Below are positions 1 through 9,629 of a stretch of 64,000 bases of DNA, one piece after another. Source of the DNA: an uncultured Prevotellaceae bacterium (lineage in GTDB: Bacteria; Bacteroidota; Bacteroidia; Bacteroidales; Bacteroidaceae); contig CADCHG010000019.1 of the NCBI GenBank assembly GCA_902801155.1, positions 3,443 through 67,442 of the forward strand, given 5' to 3'. The notes under the pieces are model-generated. The model searched no databases, was not told the origin of the DNA, and saw only the letters and a program-made list of their open reading frames with translations. The translations under genes and the position numbers were made by a program. The number at the start of each line of letters is the position of its first letter. Within the stretch, counting starts at the first letter, position 1.

Positions 1-96
1 GGAAGACATAAAGAAGTATTTTTATCTTTTAATTAACTGAATGAATGAAAGTATCAAGCCAAAAGGCTCGGAATATGATAAAGTATTTTGATCTTA

Positions 97-245
97 TTTT
101 TCTCTTCCCTCCTGTCTCCTATGTGATTCCCTTGTGATTCCTATGTAAGTCCCATTTTCCTCCCATTCTAAGGAACGGACCTGAAACGGACCTGAAACGG
201 ACTTACAACGGACTTACAACGGACCTACAACGGACTTACAACGGA
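97..245. repeat. Inverted period-12 array P1
   Basis: The right arm is a run of about six 11-12 base units of the type GGACTTACAACG or GGACCTGAAACG (178-243). The left arm carries the complementary type (CTATGTAAGTCC, 97-152). Between them is a core, TCCCATTTTCCTCCCATTC then TAAGGAACGGAC (about 149-180), found almost unchanged near 28055 and 42065 and, reversed, near 10540. There are no spacers, so it is not CRISPR. Function unknown. Confidence 0.75.
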
Positions 246-561
246 GGCACATATTTAACGTGATTTCGATGAAAAAAAGGAAACGGATTTATGAAATAAA
301 CGCAGAGACGCAGAGACGCGGAGATTATTTTTTATTGAACACGGAAAATACGGAATGAACGAAAGGATTTTTTATTCGCTAAGCTCATCAGCAAGACAGT
401 CGCAAAGCTCAACAAGCTACGCAAGTCTGAAAAATATTAACCACAGATTTTCAGGATTTTAGGGATATTAATCACGAGCGTAAGCGAGATAATCCCTTTA
501 ATCTGTGTAATCTGTGTTCGAGAAAAAACCACAGATATAAGGGATCTCACAGATGTAAATC

Positions 562-818
562 AACGTGAGTTCGACGACTTACTTTAGCTTGGTGAGCCAG
601 AGCGAACAAATCACTTTTAGCTGTCGCATAACATTAATTTGGACATTAATCAAACATAAATTGTGACATTAATGAGCCTTACGGCTTAAATCCTCATAAA
701 TTTTTGTCCTAATTAATGTTTTAATGCACGTCTTAATTAATGTGGCAAAGCAAAGCGCAAGCGTTTTATTTTATTCGCTAAGGCTCATCAAGCTGAAGCA
801 AGTCATCGAACTGACGTT
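562..818. repeat. Inverted-repeat element with AACGTGAGTTCG ends, copy 1
   Basis: The left end (562-598, AACGTGAGTTCGACGACTT...) is the imperfect reverse complement of the right end (782-818). The interior is AT-rich with several ATTAATGT-type repeats (about 630-745) and no gene. The same end sequence bounds the element at 2797-3140, so this is a dispersed palindromic element, possibly MITE-like. Confidence 0.65.
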
Positions 819-1113
819 AAATCACGAGCGTAAGCGAGATAATCCCTTTAATCTGTGTAATCTGTGTTCGAGAAAAAACCACAGATATTAGGGATCTCAC
901 AGATATTAATCACGAGCGTAAGCGAGATAATCCCTTTAATCTGTGTTCAGATAAAAAACTTTGCGACTTAGCGGCTTTGCGTTTGAAAAAGGGAAACGGA
1001 TTTTTCTGGTTTTTGTTTTTACAGGACACCAATAATAATTTATCCCGAATAATTCGAACAATTCGAAAAATTCGGGATAAAAAATAAAATTCGGGATAAA
1101 AACCTCGGGATAA

Positions 1114-2703
1114 TTACTTGACAAGGTTGCCTAAGATATCGCGGGTGAGCTCCTTAGTAATGGTGCGGGTAGCAGCACTTGTGGCGTTCTTGGCTACACG
1201 ACCAGTTGTAGAGGTTCTCGACTTGGTTTTCTTGCCCGTCACCTTGTCGCTAACGTAAGTGCCGAGAATAGCGGCAAAAGTAGAGGTTATAGCCGTTAAA
1301 ACAGCCTTGAGCACCTTAGACATCATGCCAGGCTTTTTCTTCTCTTCCTTGGCGGTTTTTCCGGCTGTTTTAGCCTCCTCATTAGCAGCCGCCTCTTCCT
1401 GCTGCTCGGCTAACTGCTGTTCAGCCTCAGCCATAAGCACCTCGAAGGCACTCTCACGGTCTATCGGCTTGTCGTATTTGCCATAGATGCGGCTCATCTT
1501 GATGATGTCAAGACGCTGGCCTTCTGTTACAGCACCAATCTGTGAAAGCGGGAACAAGATCTTTGCTCTCTCCACCATGTTTGGAGCACCCTTCTCGTCG
1601 AGGAAAGAAACCAAAGCCTCACCAGTTTCGAGATTCATGATAGCCTCATCGGTCTTGAAGTCAGGATTAGCGCGGAAGGTATCGGCAGCAGTCTTCACAG
1701 CCTTCTGATCCTTAGGGGTATAGGCACGCAAAGCATGCTGTACGCGGTTGCCAAGCTGACCAAGAATGTTTTCTGGAATATCCGTAGGACTCTGTGTGAT
1801 GAAGTATATTCCCACGCCCTTAGAACGAATGAGTCGGATAACCTGCTCAATCTTATCCAAGAGAGCCTTTGAGGTGCCGTCGAAGAGCATGTGAGCCTCG
1901 TCGAAGAAGAATACGAGTTTTGGCAGAGGCTGGTCGCCAACTTCTGGAAGGGTTGAGTAGAGCTCGCTCAAGAGCCACAAAAGGAAGGTAGAATAGAGCT
2001 TTGGCTGCATCATCAGTTTGTCGGCAGCCAATACGTTCATAACTCCCTTTCCGTCCTCGGTCTGCATAAGGTCATTGATATCAAAAGAAGGCTCTCCAAA
2101 GAACTTATCAGCACCCTGGTTCTCAAGTTGCAAGAGGGCACGCTGGATAGCACCGATAGTAGGTGTTGAGATATTGCCATATTTCGTAGTATATTCCTTG
2201 GCGTGCTGAGATACCCAGTCGAGCATAGAACGAAGGTCCTTTAGGTCAATAAGGAGAAGTCCGCGCTCGTCGGCAATACGGAACACGATATTCAGCACAC
2301 CATCCTGTGTCTCGTTGAGCTGCATAAGGCGGCTGAGCAGCTGTGGTCCCATCTGCGAGATAGTAGCACGCATAGGATGTCCCTGTTCGCCAAAGACATC
2401 GAAGAAATGGACAGGACAGCTTTGGAAATCAGGATTCTCAATACCGAATTCCGGCATACGTTTCTCTATGAATCCGCTCATCTTTCCTACCTGAGAAATA
2501 CCAGATAGGTCGCCCTTCATATCAGCCATGAAGCAAGGCACACCAGCCTGACAGAAGGTTTCAGCCATCACTTGAAGCGTAACGGTTTTACCAGTACCGG
2601 TAGCACCGGCAATAAGTCCGTGGCGGTTTGCCATCTTACCTGTAATAGAGAGCGCTCCATTGGCGCAATGGGCTATGTATAGTCCCCGTTCTTTATCGTA
2701 CAT
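1114..2703 (-). CDS. HerA-like ATPase (DUF853 / YjgR family)
   Basis: A 529-residue P-loop ATPase of the HerA/FtsK-like DUF853 family (YjgR in E. coli). The family is annotated as a putative DNA-translocating ATPase; its physiological role is not settled. The Walker A motif GATGTGKT is at residues 33-40, and a Walker B-type strand reading LVFFFDEAHMLF lies near the middle. The C-terminal part has an Ala/Glu/Lys-rich stretch (about 415-455) and a basic tail ending ITKELTRDILGNLVK. No signal peptide or clear membrane segment at the N-terminus. A minus-strand -7 box (TATCTTTG, complement of 2740-2747) lies about 40 bases upstream of the ATG. It stands alone between repeat-rich DNA on both sides and opposite to metH. 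Confidence 0.85.
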   Translation of the reverse strand: MYDKERGLYIAHCANGALSITGKMANRHGLIAGATGTGKTVTLQVMAETFCQAGVPCFMADMKGDLSGISQVGKMSGFIEKRMPEFGIENPDFQSCPVHFFDVFGEQGHPMRATISQMGPQLLSRLMQLNETQDGVLNIVFRIADERGLLLIDLKDLRSMLDWVSQHAKEYTTKYGNISTPTIGAIQRALLQLENQGADKFFGEPSFDINDLMQTEDGKGVMNVLAADKLMMQPKLYSTFLLWLLSELYSTLPEVGDQPLPKLVFFFDEAHMLFDGTSKALLDKIEQVIRLIRSKGVGIYFITQSPTDIPENILGQLGNRVQHALRAYTPKDQKAVKTAADTFRANPDFKTDEAIMNLETGEALVSFLDEKGAPNMVERAKILFPLSQIGAVTEGQRLDIIKMSRIYGKYDKPIDRESAFEVLMAEAEQQLAEQQEEAAANEEAKTAGKTAKEEKKKPGMMSKVLKAVLTAITSTFAAILGTYVSDKVTGKKTKSRTSTTGRVAKNATSAATRTITKELTRDILGNLVK

Positions 2704-2739
2704 AGTATTTTTATTGTTTAGAATTTAGATTTCTGAGTG

Positions 2740-2747
2740 CAAAGATA
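2740..2747 (-). promoter_or_regulatory. -7 box of the HerA-like gene
   Basis: TATCTTTG on the minus strand matches the Bacteroidetes -7 consensus TAnnTTTG. It lies 37-44 bases before the start codon at 2703. Confidence 0.6.
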
Positions 2748-2796
2748 GAAAAAATATTTGTTATTATGCTAACTTTCATAGAAAAATATTTTTAAT

Positions 2797-3140
2797 TAAC
2801 GTGAGTTCGCCGACTCGTTTCAGCTTGATGAGCCTTGCGAAGAACTTGCATAGCTTGGTGAGCTTTGCGAAAAATTGTTTTGTTGGCTTGCGCCCTGAAA
2901 GGGCAAGGTTTGCTCTTAGCCCAGGGCAACGCCCTGTGGTATTGGTTCAATAGGGAAACTACGCCCTGAAAGGGCAAAAGCCCTAACATGAATTTAATGC
3001 TTTTGCCCTTACAGGGCGAAATTGACAACTTCAATGTACCTAGGGCGATGCCCTAGGCTATTAGCTTGTTAGCCTTGCAGGCTGTATCAGCAAGTTCTTC
3101 GCAAAGCTGATCACGAAGCAATTCGTCGAACTCACGTTAA
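2797..3140. repeat. Inverted-repeat element with AACGTGAGTTCG ends, copy 2, carrying CAGGGC-type hairpins
   Basis: Both ends read TTAACGTGAGTTCG inward, and about 50 bases at each end are imperfectly complementary, including GCGAAGAACTTGC. The interior holds several small GC-rich palindromes of the CCCTGAAAGGG / CCCAGGGCAACGCCCTG / CCTAGGGCGATGCCCTAGG type. These resemble REP-like hairpins common in Bacteroidetes. Related hairpins occur at 48516-48740. An 80-codon reading frame across it is not a credible gene. Confidence 0.65.
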
Positions 3141-3348
3141 CATAAACTTGAATATTATTGGAAGAAAACAGTAAGATTTGGACATTAACAGATGAGATAA
3201 AAGAATTGCAGCCTTTGAAACAGGCATTAACAGAAATGAAAGAATATCTTTCATAGAAAGATTACTAACGGATATAAACGCCTTACCTTAATTTTCACTA
3301 AAACATGGTATTTTCTACAAATAATTTGCACATAACAAGAAAATTGAG

Positions 3349-3356
3349 TAATTTTG
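3349..3356 (+). promoter_or_regulatory. -7 box of metH, predicting a leaderless transcript
   Basis: TAATTTTG followed by CACC and then TTGATG. Transcription normally starts about six to eight bases after this box, which would put the first transcribed base at or within a few bases of the ATG at 3364. Confidence 0.55.
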
Positions 3357-3363
3357 CACCTTG

Positions 3364-6300
3364 ATGACATATACTCGCAAAGATATACTTGAGAAGATGC
3401 GTGAGCGCATCCTTATTCTCGATGGTGCAACTGGTACTTATCTTCAGCAATTAGGGCTTACAGAGGATGATTTTCGTGGCACGGTATTCAGCAATCACCC
3501 CCAACCTTTGAAGGGGTGTAATGATGTGCTGTGCATAACGAAACCGGAGGCTATCAAGCAGATGCATCGAGACTATATAAATGCCGGTGCTGATATCATC
3601 GAGACAAACTCCTTCAACTGTAATCGCTACTCGCTTGCCGACTATGGATTGGAGGACAGGGTGTATGACATTGCGAAGGCAGCTGCAGAGGTAGCTGCAA
3701 AGTGTAAACTTGAAAGTCAAAGGTCAAAGGACAAAGGTCAAAGGTCGGATCGGGATATTATCGTGGCTGGCTCTATGGGCCCTACGAACAAGACAGCCTC
3801 AATGTCGGCAGATGTAAATAATCCTGCTGCCCGAGAGGTTACTTTCCAAGACCTTGTTGAGACCTATACGGATTGTGTTCGCGGACTTCTTGACGGAGGT
3901 GCGGACGTCATCCTTGTTGAGACTATCTTTGATACCCTTAATGCCAAGGCTGCTATCAAGGCTGTGATGAATGTGGAAGAAGAGCGAGGTATCGATGTTC
4001 CTATCATGGCGAGCGGTACTCTTGCCGATGCTTCAGGAAGAACGCTCTCTGGTCAGACGGTAGAGGCATACGTGGCTTCTCTCACACATGGCAATCTGAT
4101 AAGCATAGGTCTGAACTGTGCCTTTGGTGCCCGTCAGTTGAAGCCTTGGCTAAAGCGACTGGCAGAAGTAGCTCCATGTCCTGTAAGCGTGCACCCAAAT
4201 GCAGGTCTGCCAAACGTGATGGGTGGCTATGACGAGACTCCTGAGACATTTGCTGACTCTGCAAGGGAGTTTATGAGCGAGGGGCTTATCAATATCTATG
4301 GCGGATGCTGCGGAACAACCCCGGCACATATCAAGGCGATAGCCGAGGTAGCAAAGGAGTTTAAGCCAAGGGAGATAGGTCAAAGGTCAAAGGACAAAGG
4401 TCAAAAGTCGAAGGATGAAGGGGAAACTCTAACCTCTACCCTCCCCCGCTGCACCCTCTCAGGCCTTGAGCCTCTTCTCCTTGACGAGAACACAGGCTTT
4501 GTGAATATCGGAGAGCGTACGAATGTGGCTGGTTCGGCAAAGTTCAAGAAACTTATTCAGGCAGAGAACTACGAAGAGGCTCTTTCAATAGCCCGAGCTC
4601 AGGTAGATGCCGGCGCACAGGTCATAGACGTGTGTATGGACGATGGTTTGATTGAGGGCGTGAAGGCTATGACCACCTTCCTCAACCTCATAGCATCAGA
4701 GCCTGAGATTGCCAAGGTGCCTATCATGATAGACTCCTCAAAATGGGAGATTCTCGAGGCAGGACTGCAATGTGTTCAAGGTAAGAGCATCATAAACTCT
4801 ATCTCGCTGAAAGAGGGTGAGGAGAAGTTCCTGAAGAAAGCCCGATATATCCACTCTATGGGTGCTGCTACCGTCGTTATGCTCTTTGACGAGAAAGGAC
4901 AGGCAGACACATATGAGAGAAAGGTGGAAGTGGCACGCAGGGCATATAAGCTGCTTCGCGATATAGATTTCCCGGGCGAGGATATCATTTTCGACCCTAA
5001 CGTGCTTGCTGTGGCAACTGGTATGCCAGAGCATGATGACTACGGACGAGCATTCATAGAGGCTTGTCGCACCATTCACGAGGAGATGCCAGAGGTGCAC
5101 ATGTCGGGCGGTATAAGTAACCTGAGCTTCTCTTTCCGAGGCAATAACCCAGTTCGTCAGGCTATGCACTCGGTGTTCCTCTATCACGCCATAAAGGCAG
5201 GACTTGATATGAGTATCGTGAACCCTGCCATGCTCACTATCTACGACGAGATAGAAAAGCCTATGAGGACATACGTGGAGGATGTTATTCTCAACCGTGA
5301 CAGCAACGCTCCTGAAAGACTCATCGAGTTTGCCACAAAGCTCAAGGAAGAACTTGACGCAAAGAAAGAGGCTAACGGCGGTAAGGCTCCTGAGAAGAAG
5401 ATTGAGATGCCTACCACGCTCAAGGAACGTATCGCCTTTGCTATGCTGAAAGGCATAACAGATTCTATTGATGCAGATACGCTTGAGGCATACGAAAAGG
5501 CTGGTACTCCGCTTGGCGTTATTGACGAGTATCTGATGCCGGCTATGGAACAGGTAGGCAAGTTATTCGGAGAGGGTAAGATGTTCCTTCCGCAGGTAGT
5601 AAAGTCGGCCCGTGTGATGAAGAAGGCAGTTGCCGTTCTTGAGCCGTATATGAAGACCCCCTCCCAGCCTCCCCGAGGGGAGGAGACTTTAGACAGTAAT
5701 GACGCTTATGAGGCAACTGCAAACTCAACACCTCAGGGGGCTGGAACTGTGGTTATGGCAACTGTGAAGGGTGATGTTCACGATATTGGCAAGAACATAG
5801 TTGGCGTGGTAACCCAATGTAACGGCTTCAACGTGAAGGATCTCGGTGTGATGGTAGAGCCGGAAACGATAGTGGAAGAGGCACAGAAATGTAATGCTGA
5901 TGTCATAGGTCTCTCTGGACTTATCACCCCATCCCTTACAGAGATGATAAACGTGGTGAAGCTGCTTGAAAGCAAGGGCATGACAACGCCTGTCATCATT
6001 GGTGGAGCTACAACCTCGGCACTTCATACAGCCGTTAAGATAGCACCTGAATATCCTCACGGAATAGTGATTTGCGCTCATGCGGCAGCCGATAATCCGG
6101 GTATCATCCGCCGACTTCTCGCAGAGGATGGAAAGGAGTATATAGCCGAACTGAAGGCTCAGCAAAAGATTATCCGCGACAACTATAACCGTAGGGAGGC
6201 TGACAAGTCGCTTCTCACGGTTGAGGAAAGCAGAAAGCGCAGGTTTGTGAAGACTCAGGAACTTGTAGCTGTTCCGAGAAGTACGGAGCAGGTGGTGCTC

Positions 6301-7074
6301 TATTCTCAGCCAAAGGAAAACGGTACGACGAATTTCCAGAACATAAGGATAAGCGAATTGGAAGACCGTATCAACTGGACTTTCTTCTATCAGGCATGGG
6401 GCTTGAAAGGCGATATCCGTACAGGTGAGGAAGGTCAGAAACTGCGTAGTGATGCCGAGGCTCTTCTAAAGGAGATGAAAGAGAAGAATCTTATCACTCT
6501 TCAGGGAACGGCCCGCATTCTTCCTGCCTACTCTACTGATAATGATGAGATAATAGTCTCTTGTGATGGCAAGGACTATACCCTACCCTTCCCTCGCTCT
6601 CTGAAAGATGAGGAGCAGACAAACTGTCTTGCCGACCATATCATGAGAGGATATAGGGCAAGGAAACTGACCAACTGCCCTTGTTGCCAAGGACAGCACG
6701 CTACGGATTTCATCTGTCCGTTTGTGGTAACTGCAGGTGTAGGGCTCAGCGAGCTTCAGGAGAACTATCGTAAGGAAGGTGACGAGTATCACGCTATAAT
6801 GGCAAAACTGCTCTGTGACCGTCTTGCAGAAGCATTTGCGGAGTATATACAGGACTATATGCAGAAACGCCTTTTCTGGGGCACAGACGGCATAAGAATG
6901 GCATTCGGCTATGGAGCTTGTCCTGACCATGCGCTAAAGGTTCCTGTGCTTGATATGCTAAAGGCAGACAAGACTATCGACATTTCGCTCACAGAGAGCA
7001 ATATGATAAACCCGGGCGAGAGTATCTGCGGACTCATCTTCGCTAATACCCCGCTGAAGTATTTTAATGTGTAA
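3364..7074 (+). CDS. metH: Cobalamin-dependent methionine synthase
   Basis: Transfers the methyl group of 5-methyltetrahydrofolate to homocysteine through protein-bound cobalamin. All four modules are present in order: homocysteine-binding domain (about 1-330, with the zinc Cys-Cys pair in GGCCGTT at 315-316), pterin-binding domain (about 370-640), cobalamin cap and Rossmann domain (about 670-900, with the axial His in DVHDIGKN near residue 806), and the AdoMet-binding activation domain to the end. I chose ATG 3364 over the in-frame TTG 3361. Odd: three linkers contain repeat DNA read in frame. These are residues about 117-128 ([12 protein letters not shown]), about 338-362 ([15 protein letters not shown] and following), and about 766-774 ([10 protein letters not shown]). 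It is followed by metF, which makes its folate substrate. Confidence 0.96.
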   Translation: MTYTRKDILEKMRERILILDGATGTYLQQLGLTEDDFRGTVFSNHPQPLKGCNDVLCITKPEAIKQMHRDYINAGADIIETNSFNCNRYSLADYGLEDRVYDIAKAAAEVAAKCKLESQRSKDKGQRSDRDIIVAGSMGPTNKTASMSADVNNPAAREVTFQDLVETYTDCVRGLLDGGADVILVETIFDTLNAKAAIKAVMNVEEERGIDVPIMASGTLADASGRTLSGQTVEAYVASLTHGNLISIGLNCAFGARQLKPWLKRLAEVAPCPVSVHPNAGLPNVMGGYDETPETFADSAREFMSEGLINIYGGCCGTTPAHIKAIAEVAKEFKPREIGQRSKDKGQKSKDEGETLTSTLPRCTLSGLEPLLLDENTGFVNIGERTNVAGSAKFKKLIQAENYEEALSIARAQVDAGAQVIDVCMDDGLIEGVKAMTTFLNLIASEPEIAKVPIMIDSSKWEILEAGLQCVQGKSIINSISLKEGEEKFLKKARYIHSMGAATVVMLFDEKGQADTYERKVEVARRAYKLLRDIDFPGEDIIFDPNVLAVATGMPEHDDYGRAFIEACRTIHEEMPEVHMSGGISNLSFSFRGNNPVRQAMHSVFLYHAIKAGLDMSIVNPAMLTIYDEIEKPMRTYVEDVILNRDSNAPERLIEFATKLKEELDAKKEANGGKAPEKKIEMPTTLKERIAFAMLKGITDSIDADTLEAYEKAGTPLGVIDEYLMPAMEQVGKLFGEGKMFLPQVVKSARVMKKAVAVLEPYMKTPSQPPRGEETLDSNDAYEATANSTPQGAGTVVMATVKGDVHDIGKNIVGVVTQCNGFNVKDLGVMVEPETIVEEAQKCNADVIGLSGLITPSLTEMINVVKLLESKGMTTPVIIGGATTSALHTAVKIAPEYPHGIVICAHAAADNPGIIRRLLAEDGKEYIAELKAQQKIIRDNYNRREADKSLLTVEESRKRRFVKTQELVAVPRSTEQVVLYSQPKENGTTNFQNIRISELEDRINWTFFYQAWGLKGDIRTGEEGQKLRSDAEALLKEMKEKNLITLQGTARILPAYSTDNDEIIVSCDGKDYTLPFPRSLKDEEQTNCLADHIMRGYRARKLTNCPCCQGQHATDFICPFVVTAGVGLSELQENYRKEGDEYHAIMAKLLCDRLAEAFAEYIQDYMQKRLFWGTDGIRMAFGYGACPDHALKVPVLDMLKADKTIDISLTESNMINPGESICGLIFANTPLKYFNV
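3709..3749 (+). repeat. In-frame repeat insertion 1 in metH
   Basis: A run of AAAGGTCAAAGGACAAAGG type, translated as a Ser/Lys/Gln/Arg-rich linker between the helix ending in AAKCK and the strand [10 protein letters not shown]. The same 22-base stretch recurs in insertion 2. MetH relatives usually have a short loop here (family knowledge, not aligned). Confidence 0.6.
4374..4458 (+). repeat. In-frame repeat insertion 2 in metH
   Basis: Holds the same AGGTCAAAGGACAAAGG repeat as 3721, then CTCTAACCTCTACCCTCCCC, which resembles the GC-rich junction elements. It sits in the linker between the homocysteine and pterin domains, just before LSGLEPL. Confidence 0.6.
5656..5686 (+). repeat. In-frame palindrome insertion 3 in metH
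   Basis: Contains the perfect 16-base palindrome CCTCCCCGAGGGGAGG (5668-5683), the same kind of hairpin as in the intergenic GC-rich elements. It is read as SQPPRGEE in the linker after the cobalamin cap helices. Confidence 0.65.
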
Positions 7075-7077
7075 GAA

Positions 7078-7205
7078 GCCTAACCAAGCCTTCCCAAAGG
7101 GAAGGATGTTTTATAGCTTTTTTCGCTAAAAAGATTAATTACAAATATATACATGCCTTTCGCGCTCCGGCTCCCTCCCTACGGGGGAGGGCGGGGGGAG
7201 AGGCC
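7078..7205. repeat. GC-rich junction element, metH-metF
   Basis: The left end GCCTAACCAAGCC plus the hairpin TTCCCAAAGGGAA starts four bases after the metH stop. The right end (7154-7205) has the hairpin CTCCCTCCCTACGGGGGAGG and finishes eight bases before the metF ATG. The two ends are only loosely complementary and belong to different subtypes. The interior carries TTTTTTCGCTA (about 7118-7128), a motif shared with the other elements. Confidence 0.65.
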
Positions 7206-7212
7206 AATCATT

Positions 7213-8226
7213 ATGAAAGTAATAGACATAATAAAGCAAGCCAAGGAGAGTGGAAAGTCACGCTTCTCCTTCGAGCTACTTCCTCCTCTCAAGGGTGACG
7301 GAATAGAAAAGATATATGGCGCTATTGACTCGCTCATGCCATATAATCCAGCGTTTATAAACATCACCTGCCATCGTGAGGAGATGAAATACACCGAGCG
7401 TCCTGACGGACTGATAGAGAAGCACATAGTGCGCCGTCGCCCGGGAACGGTTGGTGTTAGTGCTGCCATCATGCGAAAATATGGCGTGGAGGTAGTGCCT
7501 CACGTTATCTGCGGTGGACAGTCACGCTATGACATAGAGGACTCACTCATAGACCTTGACTTCCTCGGTATTCAGAACATTCTTGCCTTGCGTGGTGATG
7601 CTATGCACGGCGATTCGCGTTTCTCTGCGCATGACGAGGGCTATGAACATGCTGATGAACTCGTGAAACTTGTAATGGAGATGAACGATGGTAAGTTTAT
7701 CGACGGAGAGCCTGACACTCAGCATAATACTGATTTCTGTATTGGTGTGGCCGGCTATCCAGAGAAGCATGTAGAGTCTCCTAATCGTCTCACAGACCTC
7801 GGTTATCTGAAGCAGAAAGTAGATGCTGGTGCTGAGTATATCGTAACACAGATGTGCTTTGATGCTGATACCATCATCAAGTTCCGTGATGACTGTGCAA
7901 AGGCAGGAATCAACGCAGAGATATTGCCAGGTCTGAAGCCTTTCGCAACAAAGACTCAGCTCACCGTTCTTCCTCACACCTTTGCCGTGGATCTTCCACA
8001 GGAACTTGTAGAGAAGGTTATGCTCTGCAAGAATAATAATGATGTGAAGAAAGTAGGTGTGGAATGGGCTATAAAGCAAGGCGAGGCATTACTCAAGGCA
8101 GGTTTCCCTATACTTCATTTCTACACAATGACAAAGACAGAGCAGGTGAAGCAGATAGTAGAGGAACTATGGCCCCTCACCCGTCCTACGGACACCCTCT
8201 CCCCAAGGGGCGAGGGAAATAGTTAG
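7213..8226 (+). CDS. metF: Methylenetetrahydrofolate reductase
   Basis: Reduces 5,10-methylenetetrahydrofolate to 5-methyltetrahydrofolate with an FAD cofactor, supplying metH just upstream. The start MKVIDIIKQAKESG and the early motif FSFELLPPLKG with its catalytic-type Glu are typical, as is the single-domain barrel length of about 320 residues. An earlier in-frame ATG at 7153 would add 20 residues (MPFALRLPPYGGGRG...) coded by the upstream GC-rich element, so I reject it. Odd: the last 17 or so residues (PLTRPTDTLSPRGEGNS) and the stop codon lie inside the next GC-rich element, so the native C-terminus, probably near QIVEELW, has been replaced or extended. Confidence 0.93.
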   Translation: MKVIDIIKQAKESGKSRFSFELLPPLKGDGIEKIYGAIDSLMPYNPAFINITCHREEMKYTERPDGLIEKHIVRRRPGTVGVSAAIMRKYGVEVVPHVICGGQSRYDIEDSLIDLDFLGIQNILALRGDAMHGDSRFSAHDEGYEHADELVKLVMEMNDGKFIDGEPDTQHNTDFCIGVAGYPEKHVESPNRLTDLGYLKQKVDAGAEYIVTQMCFDADTIIKFRDDCAKAGINAEILPGLKPFATKTQLTVLPHTFAVDLPQELVEKVMLCKNNNDVKKVGVEWAIKQGEALLKAGFPILHFYTMTKTEQVKQIVEELWPLTRPTDTLSPRGEGNS

Positions 8227-8346
8227 TAATAATTCTCAAACAAAGTAAACAATTAATAATTAACAATTAAAATATCCCTTTTCCTGAAAAGTGTAACTTT
8301 CTCCTCGCCCCTTGGGGAGAGGATGCCCACAGGGCAGGTGAGGGGC
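8172..8346. repeat. GC-rich junction element, metF-ychF
   Basis: The clearest copy of subtype B. The left end (8172-8225, GCCCCTCACCCGTCCTACGG...) and the right end (8295-8346) are inverted repeats of about 52 bases with roughly three quarters identity. Each contains the hairpins CTCCCCAAGGGG and GTCCTACGGAC (left) or GCCCTGTGGGC (right, read in reverse). The AT-rich centre has no gene. The left end overlaps the last codons of metF; the right end stops 14 bases before the ychF ATG. Confidence 0.8.
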
Positions 8347-8360
8347 TGTTCTTTAATAAC

Positions 8361-9461
8361 ATGGCATTAAAATGTGGTATTGTTGGTCTTCCAAATGTTG
8401 GTAAGTCAACACTTTTCAACTGTCTTTCAAGTGCTAAGGCACAGGCAGCAAACTTTCCTTTCTGTACAATTGAACCAAACGTAGGCGTTATCACCGTTCC
8501 TGATGAGCGTCTTACAAAACTGGCTGAGATAGTTCACCCTGGACGTATCGTTCCTGCAACTTGCGAAATCGTGGATATCGCAGGTCTTGTGAAGGGCGCA
8601 AGCAAGGGTGAAGGTCTTGGTAATAAGTTCCTTGGAAACATCCGCGAGACAGATGCTATCATCCACGTTCTCCGTTGTTTCGATGATGATAACATCACTC
8701 ACGTTGACGGTTCTATTGACCCTATCCGCGATAAGGAAATCATTGATACTGAGCTTCAGTTGAAGGATCTTGAGACTATCGAGAGCCGTTACGCAAAGAC
8801 TCAGAAAGTGGCTTCTACCGGCAATAAGGATGCAAAGATAGAATTTGCTGTTCTTCAGGCTTACAAGGAGTGTCTTGAGAGCGGAAAGAATGCCCGTACA
8901 GTAGAGTTTGAATCAAAGGAAGAACAGGAGGCTGCAAAGAATCTTTTTTTGCTCACCTCAAAGCCTGTTCTCTATGTCTGCAACGTTGACGAAGCATCAG
9001 CAGCTAATGGTAATGAATGGACAAAGAAGGTTGAGGCTCTTGCTGCTGAGGAAGGTGCTGAGTCAATGATCGTAGCAGCAAAGACAGAGGAGGATATTGC
9101 CGGTTTTGAGAACTACGAGGACAAGCAGATGTTCCTTGAGGAATTAGGTCTTGAGGAATCAGGTGTAAACCGTCTTATCAAGAAGGCATACGCTCTTCTC
9201 AATCTCCAGACATTCATCACAGCTGGTGAAATGGAAGTAAAGGCTTGGACCTTCAAGAAGGGTTGGAAGGCTCCACAATGTGCCGGCGTTATCCATACCG
9301 ACTTTGAGAAAGGCTTTATCCGTGCAGAGGTTATCAAATACGAGGACTATATTGAATACAAGTCTGAGGCTGCCATAAAGGAAGCTGGTAAACTCGGTAT
9401 TGAGGGTAAAGAATATGTTGTGCAGGATGGAGATATCATGCACTTCAGGTTTAATGTGTAA
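8361..9461 (+). CDS. ychF: Ribosome-associated GTPase/ATPase YchF (Obg family)
   Basis: A TRAFAC-class P-loop NTPase that in YchF prefers ATP and binds ribosomes. The P-loop GLPNVGKS is at residues 9-16, the switch region [17 protein letters not shown] follows, and the C-terminal TGS domain ends [14 protein letters not shown]. The 366-residue length is normal for the family. Starts directly after a GC-rich element and ends two bases before another, so its mRNA would carry a palindromic element at both ends. Confidence 0.96.
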   Translation: MALKCGIVGLPNVGKSTLFNCLSSAKAQAANFPFCTIEPNVGVITVPDERLTKLAEIVHPGRIVPATCEIVDIAGLVKGASKGEGLGNKFLGNIRETDAIIHVLRCFDDDNITHVDGSIDPIRDKEIIDTELQLKDLETIESRYAKTQKVASTGNKDAKIEFAVLQAYKECLESGKNARTVEFESKEEQEAAKNLFLLTSKPVLYVCNVDEASAANGNEWTKKVEALAAEEGAESMIVAAKTEEDIAGFENYEDKQMFLEELGLEESGVNRLIKKAYALLNLQTFITAGEMEVKAWTFKKGWKAPQCAGVIHTDFEKGFIRAEVIKYEDYIEYKSEAAIKEAGKLGIEGKEYVVQDGDIMHFRFNV

Positions 9462-9462
9462 A

Positions 9463-9629
9463 AGCCTAACCAAGCCTTCCCAAAGGGAAGGATGTTTTAT
9501 AGTATTTTTCAATCAAAAAAGTTTGGTTATTATAAATAAAAAATAATGTTTACCTTACTATCTAACATTATTCCTCTTAGCGAAAAAATGTATCTAGCAT
9601 CCCTCCCTTTGGGAGGGCCTGGGTGGGCT
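9463..9629. repeat. GC-rich junction element, ychF-lgt, supplying the lgt start
   Basis: Subtype A. Left end 9463-9494 and right end 9598-9629 are inverted repeats with 27 of 32 positions identical, each around the hairpin TCCCAAAGGGA. The left end begins just after the ychF stop. The right end and the adjoining interior contain both possible lgt start codons (9546, 9588). The interior has TTTTTTCGCTA on the minus strand (about 9578-9588), shared with other elements. Confidence 0.8.

Larger units (their letters stand above)
1..1113. repeat. Gene-free repeat region
   Basis: I see no gene here. It holds an inverted period-12 array (97-245), a copy of a short motif reading 'cgcagagacgcagagacg' near 300, and three direct copies of a module that begins AATCACGAGCGTAAGCGAG (470-537, 820-887 and a shorter copy at 909-948); the first two agree over about 67 bases. 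Between the first two copies lies an inverted-repeat element (562-818). Small AT-rich repeats of the type ATTCGAA and TTCGGGATAA fill 1040-1110, just after the end of the leftward HerA-like gene. Confidence 0.7.

Noticed and set aside
178..245. CRISPR-like array
   Set aside because: The repeats are contiguous 11-12 base units with no spacers, and a complementary arm exists on the other side. No cas gene is near.
2792..3034. Leftward 80-codon frame
   Set aside because: It lies entirely in the palindromic repeat at 2797-3140 and codes only for repeat words.
5725..6165. Leftward 146-codon frame opposite metH
   Set aside because: Shadow of metH; no promoter and no recognisable protein.
7153..7212. 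Upstream ATG for metF
   Set aside because: It would add residues coded by the GC-rich element; MKVIDII at 7213 is the family-typical start. Use in vivo cannot be excluded.
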